DNA from: Alphaproteobacteria bacterium UBA6062
GTDB taxonomy: Bacteria > Pseudomonadota > Alphaproteobacteria > Sneathiellales > Sneathiellaceae
Length of the DNA stretch: 6,135 nt
Reading direction: 5' to 3'
NCBI GenBank assembly: GCA_002428885.1
Contig: DIYE01000073.1
Location: forward strand, 1 to 6,135
Within the stretch, counting starts at the first letter, position 1, and every line of letters begins with the position of its first letter. The position numbers were made by a program, and so were the translations under genes. Shown here piece after piece: positions 1-4,555 of this stretch. Under the pieces are notes generated by a model. It saw only the letters and a program-made list of their open reading frames with translations, did not search any database and was not told the DNA's origin.

Positions 1-242
1 GCTTTATGGCCGCTGAATATCTGGGGGAGACTTTCACGCTTCCTCCCCAGACAACGGCTTTTGGAGCGATCATGTCTCATATAACGGGCGGGGCCGAAGC
101 CAGTACGTTCCAGCCGATGAATGTTAATTTTGGACTGTTTCCCCCGCTGGAACAGCGGGTCAAGAAAAAGGAACGCAAGCAAGCCTATACCAGACGTGCT
201 TTTGCGAATTTCGAGACCTGGAAAGCTTCAATCCCTGCGTGA
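1..242 (+). CDS. trmFO: TrmFO, folate/FAD-dependent tRNA (uracil-54-C5)-methyltransferase, C-terminal part (5' end outside window)
   Basis: Only the last 79 codons are visible, in the frame beginning at base 3 and ending at TGA 240-242. Family members are roughly 450 residues, so most of the gene, including the FAD-binding N-terminus, lies left of the window. The visible part carries the conserved C-terminal block TAFGAIMSHITGGA followed by FQPMNVNFGLFPPL, which is diagnostic of TrmFO rather than the related GidA/MnmG. TrmFO makes 5-methyluridine at position 54 of the tRNA T-loop in the cytoplasm, taking the methylene group from methylenetetrahydrofolate and reducing it with FAD. The tail after the block is rich in Lys and Arg (RVKKKERKQAYTRR), as expected of an RNA-binding surface. 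The ATG at 6-8 is internal and is not the start. The identification is secure; only the extent is limited. Confidence 0.95.
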   Translation, partial: FMAAEYLGETFTLPPQTTAFGAIMSHITGGAEASTFQPMNVNFGLFPPLEQRVKKKERKQAYTRRAFANFETWKASIPA

Positions 243-386
243 CCCTGCTTTTTGTCACATTCTTACATTTGGTAACTATTTATATACGATGTCAGAATAT
301 CCTTGTTTCAGAAAGAGTTGAGGATACTTATCCTCCTCTCTACTGATGACCGTAACCAGGATTAATACAAGGTTCAGACACCGATT
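243..386. other. Intergenic region between trmFO and the 323-residue hypothetical gene
   Basis: This AT-rich spacer of 144 bases holds a weak promoter-like pair on the plus strand: TTGTCA at 252-257 and TATTTA at 277-282, with a rather long 19-base spacing. A palindrome at 314-341 is listed separately. No GC-rich hairpin followed by a T run closes trmFO, so readthrough into the next gene is possible. The only Shine-Dalgarno-like bases for the next gene are AAGG at 369-372, 14 bases before its ATG, which is farther than usual. Confidence 0.5.
314..341. promoter_or_regulatory. 28-bp interrupted palindrome upstream of the hypothetical gene
   Basis: GAGGATA (320-326) and TATCCTC (329-335) are perfect inverted copies around a central CT. 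Outside a 2-base mismatch on each side, AGAG (314-317) pairs with CTCT (338-341), so 11 of 13 flanking positions are symmetric. It lies 46 bases before the ATG at 387. No T run follows, so it does not look like an intrinsic terminator for trmFO. A dimeric repressor or activator site, or a leader hairpin in the mRNA, fits better. The symmetry is seen directly; the function is inferred. Confidence 0.5.
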
Positions 387-1358
387 ATGGCCGAAGCAGA
401 AGCAACTGAAGCTGGCAGTGAAAACGGCGATGTGAGTCCCAGCACTCATTTTGCGTTTGAGCATAAAATTTTTGGTGTCAAGGGCGCTCACTTCAAGCTA
501 ACCCATGACAGCAAGGAAGCCGCCTTGTTTGTTGAACTTGGCGAAATGAAGGGCGCAATTCCTGTCCGGTCTATCTGCCAGGAATTCGGGATCGACAAAG
601 ACAGCACCGATGCTGAACTCTTGAACACGATCACCAGTTCTCTGAAATTCGTGAAAGAAATCCATCCAAACGATTCTATTCCGACTGAAATTCTGGACGG
701 TTCGGCCTCCTGGAGTATTGAAGAGGTCCACAAACAGATCGCCCGAGGCCGCGTTACCATGCAGCTTATTTCCTGGATGTCCGGCAGCGAGGAAATCATT
801 ACCAACATCGGTGAGTTGGAATCCATTGCGAACGATCCCGGAACCAAGGAAAAAGTGCAAACGGCCTTCAGAGAGATCGCTGAAAAACTTGGTATCACCA
901 AGGACGATGTTGTTGAAAAGGTTGATGATGTCATCCGGGAACTCGCTTATATCGAAGCGCTTAGGGATCATTACAGCCATATCAAGAAAATCGGCAATAA
1001 TATTGACCGGTTAAGGTCCGTCTATAAGCGGGATCGGGGTATGATGGAGGATTTATCCCGGATTCACGCCCTGATTGAACCGGTTATCAATAACTTTGAT
1101 ACCACGTTCGATGAGATGGATGCCCAAACCTGTGAAGTTCTGACCATTCTCAAAAATTATGGCCCGACGATCGAAATCATCCGGAAAACACGGGACGATC
1201 TGCACCAGCGTTTTATGATCTGGGATGAAATGATTGAAGGCTGGAAAAACCTGTCAGCAGAGGAAAGCCCGATTGTCGAACGCCAGCTCAAAGTGACCTA
1301 TCGGTTCCTTGCCCAGAACTTCATTCAGGCGCAGACTTGGCGCTTAGGAAATCTCTAG
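387..1358 (+). CDS. Conserved hypothetical protein, 323 aa, mostly alpha-helical, soluble
   Basis: I do not recognise a named domain. The sequence resembles a hypothetical family that I recall from Rhodospirillales-type alphaproteobacteria, so it is probably real and conserved. The first 20 or so residues are acidic and low in complexity (MAEAEATEAGSENGD). A mixed region follows to about residue 110, containing FVELGEMKGAIPVRSICQEF and a conserved-looking FVKEIHPNDSIPTEILDG stretch. From about 115 to the end the protein looks almost wholly helical, with a charged heptad-like segment near 165-225 (VVEKVDDVIRELAYIEALRD, then IDRLRSVYKRD) that could form a coiled coil. The C-terminus has the distinctive RKTRDDLHQRFMIWDEMIEGW and ends in YRFLAQNFIQAQTWRLGNL. 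There is no signal peptide or membrane segment, so a cytoplasmic structural or scaffolding role is possible but unproven. The start is the first ATG in frame, with only a weak and distant Shine-Dalgarno sequence, so a later start is possible. Confidence 0.85.
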   Translation: MAEAEATEAGSENGDVSPSTHFAFEHKIFGVKGAHFKLTHDSKEAALFVELGEMKGAIPVRSICQEFGIDKDSTDAELLNTITSSLKFVKEIHPNDSIPTEILDGSASWSIEEVHKQIARGRVTMQLISWMSGSEEIITNIGELESIANDPGTKEKVQTAFREIAEKLGITKDDVVEKVDDVIRELAYIEALRDHYSHIKKIGNNIDRLRSVYKRDRGMMEDLSRIHALIEPVINNFDTTFDEMDAQTCEVLTILKNYGPTIEIIRKTRDDLHQRFMIWDEMIEGWKNLSAEESPIVERQLKVTYRFLAQNFIQAQTWRLGNL

Positions 1359-1359
1359 A

Positions 1360-1380
1360 ATAAGGCCTCTAAAACCTTAT
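1360..1380. terminator. Weak hairpin between convergent genes
   Basis: ATAAGG (1360-1365) and CCTTAT (1375-1380) are exact inverted copies around a 9-base loop. They fill the 18-bp gap between the two converging genes and run into the stop codon of the minus-strand one. The stem is short and AT-rich with no clear T run on either strand, so it is at best a weak bidirectional terminator. Confidence 0.25.
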
Positions 1381-2222
1381 CTTCCTGATAGATTTGTAAC
1401 AAACAGGCTGGCTATTTTCGCAAGCCTGCCTACCTGTACCTTGCTGTGAGCCGGATCATAGGACGCGGCTTTAAGCCGCCTCAGATACAAGCCTGTAATC
1501 CCGTTGATAAGAGAGACCGGCTTAACATTCGGTCCGGCCAAGCGCGCTTGTTTTTGCGCCTTCTGAAGTTCCAGCCCTGCAAGCTTCGTCATTTCTTCCA
1601 CAATCCCGAAAAAACTCCTTCTGTGCTCTTCCTGGAACACGGTATTCCGGGTAACTCCGACCTCCTCCATCATTTCAACAGGTATCAGGACAAGATCATG
1701 ACGAAAATGAAAAGGGATCGCCCGGATAATACCAGAGAGCGCAAAAGCCCTGCCCGCCTGCCCGGCCGCATCCATTCCCTCTGAGCTTTCGAAACCCGTT
1801 AGCGGCATCATCAGGCGATGCAATGCCCCGCCTGTTCCATCCGCATAAGCCATCAGCTCGTCGATACTGCTGATAGGTGTAGGATCCAGATCCCTGGCAC
1901 GAACATCCACCATGTCCTGCATCAGGGAAAAATCAATAGGTCTCCGGCGGTTGGTAAAATCGAGAGCCTCGATCACCGGGTGAGATTTCGGGGAGCGCCT
2001 TTCAAGACCGGAGATGGCCTCGCGCCACCATTGCAAGCGAATATCTCCCAGCATCGGTTCAGACACCGTCTCCCGAATACGGGATAATTCGATATTAAAC
2101 GCGAGGAAGGCAAACAGGTGTTCGCGGATGTCTGAAGGCGCAAAAAGACTGCAAAGCCAGCGGTCATAATCATACTGCCGAACTTCCTCGGCAATATGTG
2201 AAGGTTCTGTTTCCCTTGTCAA
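1377..2222 (-). CDS. Squalene/phytoene synthase-family protein, NDUFAF6-like, probably non-catalytic
   Basis: This 281-residue protein has the fold signature of the trans-isoprenyl diphosphate synthase (squalene/phytoene synthase) family, but in the divergent form related to mitochondrial NDUFAF6, a complex I assembly factor. The clearest block is LAFNIELSRIRETVSE followed by IRLQWWREAI (residues 40-70). YADGTGGAL (126-134) matches the helix where true synthases have their YxxxVAG segment. Real synthases carry DxxxD motifs near both points. Here the first region reads FNIELSRI and the second reads IPFHFRHDLVLIP (169-181), so the Mg-diphosphate ligands appear to be missing. That argues against squalene or phytoene synthesis; it may bind a lipid or protein. 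The start is TTG at 2220-2222. The open frame is closed by TGA only seven codons upstream, with no ATG in between, and AAGGCG lies 6 bases before the TTG. There is no signal peptide or clear membrane helix. The gene converges on the 323-residue hypothetical and is divergent from sodB. Confidence 0.85.
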   Translation of the reverse strand: MTRETEPSHIAEEVRQYDYDRWLCSLFAPSDIREHLFAFLAFNIELSRIRETVSEPMLGDIRLQWWREAISGLERRSPKSHPVIEALDFTNRRRPIDFSLMQDMVDVRARDLDPTPISSIDELMAYADGTGGALHRLMMPLTGFESSEGMDAAGQAGRAFALSGIIRAIPFHFRHDLVLIPVEMMEEVGVTRNTVFQEEHRRSFFGIVEEMTKLAGLELQKAQKQARLAGPNVKPVSLINGITGLYLRRLKAASYDPAHSKVQVGRLAKIASLFVTNLSGR

Positions 2223-2228
2223 ATCAGT

Positions 2229-2234
2229 CGCCTT
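2229..2234 (-). promoter_or_regulatory. Ribosome binding site supporting a TTG start
   Basis: On the minus strand AAGGCG lies 6 bases before the TTG codon at 2222-2220. It supports that start for the squalene-synthase-like gene, since no ATG or GTG exists between the TTG and the upstream in-frame stop at 2243-2241. Confidence 0.5.
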
Positions 2235-2340
2235 TCGGCCTCAGTTGTTATCGGCATCACAACGCTTCTTTAGAATAATTAAAAAAGAGTGTTTCAGGCG
2301 TTTATTTTACGATATAACCGAAGCGTTAAAAATGACCAAG

Positions 2341-2358
2341 CAGTCCTTTTAAAGACTG
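2341..2358. promoter_or_regulatory. Imperfect 18-bp palindrome upstream of sodB
   Basis: CAGTC (2341-2345) is an exact inverted copy of GACTG (2354-2358). Two of the four inner base pairs also match, giving 7 symmetric pairs of 9. It lies about 57 bases before the sodB ATG and 23 bases downstream of a possible -10 (TATAAC, 2313-2318), so it could be an operator or a leader hairpin. Its function is inferred from position only. Confidence 0.3.
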
Positions 2359-2403
2359 ACTTTTCAAAACAAAAAATGAACGTAATCGTTTGAGTAACTG
2401 GCT

Positions 2404-2409
2404 AGAGGA
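2404..2409 (+). promoter_or_regulatory. sodB ribosome binding site
   Basis: AGAGGA lies 5 bases before the ATG at 2415, a good Shine-Dalgarno match that fixes the sodB start. Confidence 0.7.
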
Positions 2410-2414
2410 TTATT

Positions 2415-3008
2415 ATGGCTTACGAACTTCCCGCCCTTCCGTATGCGAAGGACGCTTTGACACCTCACGTTTCAGAAGAAACACTGAATTTTCATCACGG
2501 CAAACATCATAACACTTATATTGTCAACCTGAACAACCTGCTGGATGGTGACAGCAGCAAATCCCTGGAAGACCTGATGAAGGAAACCGCTGGCGATGCA
2601 GCCAAGGCCGGTATCTTCAACAATGCCGCCCAGATCTGGAATCATACTTTCTACTGGCACTCCATGGGCCCGAATGGCGGCGGCAAACCGACAGGTGCCA
2701 TTGCGGCAAAAATCGACGAGGATTTCGGTTCCTACGACAAATTTGTAGAAGAGTTCAAAGCTGCCGGCGCAACACAGTTCGGTAGTGGCTGGGCCTGGCT
2801 GGTGCTGGATGGCGGCAAGCTGAAAGTCACCAAAACGCCAAATGCTGCATGCCCGCTGACAGACGGTGCAACACCGCTCTTGACCATGGATGTCTGGGAA
2901 CACGCTTACTATATCGATTTTCAGAACCGTCGCCCTGACTATATCTCCACATTCCTGGAGAGCCTGGTCAACTGGGATTTCGCTAACGAAAATCTGGCAA
3001 ACGCCTGA
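2415..3008 (+). CDS. sodB: Superoxide dismutase, iron type
   Basis: SodB converts superoxide into hydrogen peroxide and oxygen in the cytoplasm. At 197 residues it is the usual length for bacterial Fe-SODs, and it aligns end to end with E. coli SodB from memory (ELPALPYAKDAL at the N-terminus). The four metal ligands are in place: His27 (in LNFHHGKHH), His77 (in IWNHTFYW), Asp159 and His163 (in DVWEHAYYIDF). Gln73 in NAAQIWNH is the position that carries the active-site glutamine in Fe-type enzymes, and Ala144 occupies the place where Mn-type enzymes have theirs; both favour iron. No signal peptide is present, so it is cytoplasmic. The Shine-Dalgarno sequence is good and a strong terminator follows 25 bases after the stop, so the gene is probably a single transcription unit. 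The family is certain. The metal preference is inferred from these residues and could be cambialistic. Confidence 0.97.
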   Translation: MAYELPALPYAKDALTPHVSEETLNFHHGKHHNTYIVNLNNLLDGDSSKSLEDLMKETAGDAAKAGIFNNAAQIWNHTFYWHSMGPNGGGKPTGAIAAKIDEDFGSYDKFVEEFKAAGATQFGSGWAWLVLDGGKLKVTKTPNAACPLTDGATPLLTMDVWEHAYYIDFQNRRPDYISTFLESLVNWDFANENLANA

Positions 3009-3033
3009 TCCCTATTCGATCAAGATTAGAATC

Positions 3034-3061
3034 AAGGGGCCGGTTTTCCGGCCCCTTTTTT
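3034..3061 (+). terminator. Intrinsic terminator of sodB
   Basis: GGGGCCGG (3036-3043), a TTTT loop and CCGGCCCC (3048-3055) form a perfect 8-bp GC-rich stem, extended by AA/TT at its base. A run of six T follows (3056-3061). It lies 25 bases after the sodB stop. For the converging minus-strand gene ending at 3067 the same hairpin is followed by only two T, so it may be a weaker terminator in that direction. Confidence 0.93.
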
Positions 3062-3066
3062 AGTCT

Positions 3067-3690
3067 TTAGAAAATATTCTGAGCCGACACCATGGCATAT
3101 AACATGGGAATGGACAGCATTGTGTTTGTTCGTGAAAACAGCATAGCAGTCCGTGCTGAAGCCGCTTTGACATCTGCCTCGGCTTCCACAATACCCAAAG
3201 CCCGTTTCTGGTTGGGCCAGATAACGAACCAGACATTGAACCACATGATCGTTCCCAGCCACATGCCAATGCCAATGGCTACATGCTTGCCGACTGCAAA
3301 ACCCTCAATCCCGCCAATGGTAATCGCTTCCATCAGATAACCGTTGGCCCAGGCAAGCAAAAGCCCGGTCACGATGGTTGCCATGGCGCCCCAGCGGAAC
3401 CAGAACAAGGCGGCAGGTGCAATCACCTTGCCGATTGCCGGTTTCTGCTCATCCGGAATATTGGGCATATTCGGGATCTGCACGAAATTAAAATACCACA
3501 GAAGTCCGATCCACATCACGCCGCTCAGAACATGCAGCCAGCGCAGAAAAAAAGCGCCCCACGCATGTCCCATCGCCAACCCTTCACCTGTCATACCACC
3601 GACAATAACAATCATCAGGATTGTCAGCACAATACCTGCAATTACCGTATTTCTTAAGTTGGATAGAATTCCAGCCATTTTGATCCCCAT
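3067..3690 (-). CDS. Short PuuD-type (urate hydroxylase membrane domain-like) integral membrane protein
   Basis: This 207-residue protein looks like the membrane domain of the PuuD/DUF989 family (Urate_ox_N), which databases often label 'urate hydroxylase PuuD'. Characterised PuuD has a multi-helix membrane part joined to a C-terminal cytochrome c domain and oxidises urate. This protein stops after the membrane part and has no CxxCH haem motif, so urate oxidation should not be assumed. About five hydrophobic helices are visible, near 14-31, 47-70, 94-114, 136-158 and 190-204. Family-like features are FLRWLHVLSGVMWIGLLWYF (48-67, His53), FWFRWGA (96-102), and GKHVAIGIGMWLG (134-146, His136) followed by WFNVWFVIWPNQK. 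The buried histidines could bind haem, but that is a guess. The start may be ATG 3690 or the in-frame ATG 3678, four codons on. No purine-degradation gene is nearby. It follows the secDF-linked genes on the same strand after an 84-bp gap with its own promoter-like sequence. Confidence 0.8.
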   Translation of the reverse strand: MGIKMAGILSNLRNTVIAGIVLTILMIVIVGGMTGEGLAMGHAWGAFFLRWLHVLSGVMWIGLLWYFNFVQIPNMPNIPDEQKPAIGKVIAPAALFWFRWGAMATIVTGLLLAWANGYLMEAITIGGIEGFAVGKHVAIGIGMWLGTIMWFNVWFVIWPNQKRALGIVEAEADVKAASARTAMLFSRTNTMLSIPMLYAMVSAQNIF

Positions 3691-3717
3691 TCTCTCTAGC
3701 TCTGATTATTTTTATTA

Positions 3718-3740
3718 TATTTTTCTACTGTAGAAAAATA
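3718..3740. promoter_or_regulatory. 23-bp perfect palindrome upstream of the PuuD-like gene
   Basis: TATTTTTCTAC (3718-3728) and GTAGAAAAATA (3730-3740) are exact 11-bp inverted copies around a single T. It overlaps the proposed -10 (3738-3743) and the expected transcription start of the minus-strand gene beginning at 3690. That is the classic place for a repressor operator. The AT-rich arms and lack of a clean T run after the stem make a terminator for the gene ending at 3775 less likely. Confidence 0.55.
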
Positions 3741-3767
3741 ATATGCAGTAGGAATGGCCGCTGTAAA
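3738..3767 (-). promoter_or_regulatory. Candidate sigma-70-type promoter of the PuuD-like gene
   Basis: On the minus strand TTTACA (3767-3762) is followed after 18 bases by TATTAT (3743-3738), each one base off consensus. It lies 47 bases upstream of the ATG at 3690. A perfect TATAAT also occurs at 3719-3714 but without a good -35, so the exact promoter is uncertain. Confidence 0.45.
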
Positions 3768-3774
3768 GCCTTAT

Positions 3775-4143
3775 TCAGGAAGCAAAACTGTGAGCGAGGA
3801 CGTTATGAACAAGGTAAAAGCCAACCGAAAAGGCAATAATCAGCAATCTTTGCAAACTTACATCGCCGATTTTCCGGAACAGGATCCACCAGAGGAATAA
3901 GAGGACTAGAAAGCCCCCACTGAAAAGAAGATCCGAGACAACTTCAAAAAAGACCGGATCAAAACCGTTCATCCAGGAGACGGGTGTAGTAAGCGGCAGC
4001 AGAGCATAAAGCTCAAACAAAGGAAGGCCATGAAGGACGGTTTTGTGAAGGTAGGGAACAATAAACAGATACCCAAGGCACAGAATAAGGAAACTCAACG
4101 CCTTTCCTGGCGTCTGGGTCTTTGCACCCGGTATGCGGCTCAA
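3775..4143 (-). CDS. Small integral membrane protein of unknown function, coupled to the NDUFAF3-like gene
   Basis: I do not recognise the family. The 122-residue product has about four hydrophobic helices: near 15-32 (ALSFLILCLGYLFIVPYL), 40-58, 72-89 (very hydrophobic, with LLFLWWILF) and 97-117. Between the second and third lies a polar loop with NGFDP and FFEVVSD, and the C-terminus ends in HNVLAHSFAS. The start is taken as TTG at 4143-4141. It overlaps the TGA of the upstream gene (bases 4142-4140) in a TTGA arrangement. No other start codon would keep the first helix, the first in-frame ATG being codon 58. No Shine-Dalgarno sequence is seen, so translation probably depends on coupling to the upstream gene. 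The position suggests co-expression with secD, secF and the NDUFAF3-like gene and perhaps work at the same membrane site, which is inference. A non-coding overlap is unlikely given the sustained membrane-protein composition. Confidence 0.7.
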   Translation of the reverse strand: MSRIPGAKTQTPGKALSFLILCLGYLFIVPYLHKTVLHGLPLFELYALLPLTTPVSWMNGFDPVFFEVVSDLLFSGGFLVLLFLWWILFRKIGDVSLQRLLIIAFSVGFYLVHNVLAHSFAS

Positions 4144-4517
4144 GAAGCAATCAGGGCAGCCGCAACCCGGCGCCCTTCCAGCAGCAAAACATTGTAGGTG
4201 CGGGCTGCGGCACCGCTGTCCATAGCATCAATGGTAATGCCTTTTTCCCGCAGCGCCCTGCGAATATCATCTTCGATATAAGCCATGCTGGCCCCACAGC
4301 CGATCAGCAGAATTTCCACAGCGGGTTCGGCATCCAAAACCGGTTGAAGGCTTGCGGCGGAAAGAGTGTCCATAGATCCGATGTCCCAGACCTGTGTTCG
4401 GTCCGGAAAAACAAGAACGGAGCCATCGTAGCGGACGCCACTTACCCGAAACCCGCCTTCTCCATAGGAGTTGATAAGCTGTTGTCCTTCTTCAGGAAGG
4501 CCGGAAATATCCTGCAT
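4140..4517 (-). CDS. Mth938/DUF498 domain protein, NDUFAF3-like
   Basis: This 125-residue single-domain protein belongs to the Mth938-like family (DUF498/DUF598), whose mitochondrial member NDUFAF3 is an assembly factor for respiratory complex I. Recognisable blocks are INSYGEGGFRVSG (15-27) leading to VLVFPDRTQVWDI, then VEILLIGCGASM (67-78), and a C-terminal MDSGAAARTYNVLLLEGRR (99-117) followed by VAAALIAS. It has no catalytic motif that I can name and no signal peptide or membrane segment, so it is expected in the cytoplasm, perhaps at the membrane surface. A strong AGGAGG (4532-4527) lies 9 bases before the ATG. It starts 38 bases after secF, and its stop overlaps the start of the next membrane protein gene, so the three are probably one transcript. 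Linkage of this family to secDF is, to my knowledge, common in alphaproteobacteria. Its role in bacterial complex I assembly is inference from the mitochondrial homologue. Confidence 0.88.
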   Translation of the reverse strand: MQDISGLPEEGQQLINSYGEGGFRVSGVRYDGSVLVFPDRTQVWDIGSMDTLSAASLQPVLDAEPAVEILLIGCGASMAYIEDDIRRALREKGITIDAMDSGAAARTYNVLLLEGRRVAAALIAS

Positions 4518-4526
4518 TTCACTCTC

Positions 4527-4532
4527 CCTCCT
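4527..4532 (-). promoter_or_regulatory. Strong Shine-Dalgarno of the NDUFAF3-like gene
   Basis: AGGAGG on the minus strand, 9 bases before the ATG at 4517-4515, sits in the 38-base gap after secF. It implies independent efficient initiation rather than coupling to secF. Confidence 0.65.
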
Positions 4533-4555
4533 CTCGAAAGAAACGGATGGCCTAA

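Larger units (their letters stand above)
2223..2414. other. Divergent intergenic region upstream of sodB and the squalene-synthase-like gene
   Basis: This 192-base AT-rich region must hold promoters for both divergent genes. On the plus strand the best -10 match is TATAAC at 2313-2318, with only a poor -35 (TGTTTC, 2290-2295). I could not find a convincing minus-strand promoter. An 8-bp inverted repeat, AACGCTTC (2261-2268) and GAAGCGTT (2320-2327), brackets 51 bases, and a nearer imperfect palindrome at 2341-2358 is listed separately. I saw no clear Fur-type box. Confidence 0.5.

Noticed and set aside
488..980. Long open frames on the minus strand (148 and 160 codons) opposite the 323-residue gene
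   Set aside because: They are antisense to a convincing gene, overlap each other in different frames, lack ribosome sites and have no recognisable composition.
2230..2239. Small GCC-loop-GGC hairpin that could hide the ribosome site of the squalene-synthase-like gene
   Set aside because: Three base pairs with a 4-base loop is too weak to claim a riboregulator.
2472..2903. Minus-strand open frame of 143 codons inside sodB
   Set aside because: Antisense shadow of the certain sodB gene.
3344..3733. Plus-strand open frame of 129 codons opposite the PuuD-like gene
   Set aside because: It mirrors membrane-protein codons, extends into the promoter and palindrome region, and has no homology that I recognise.
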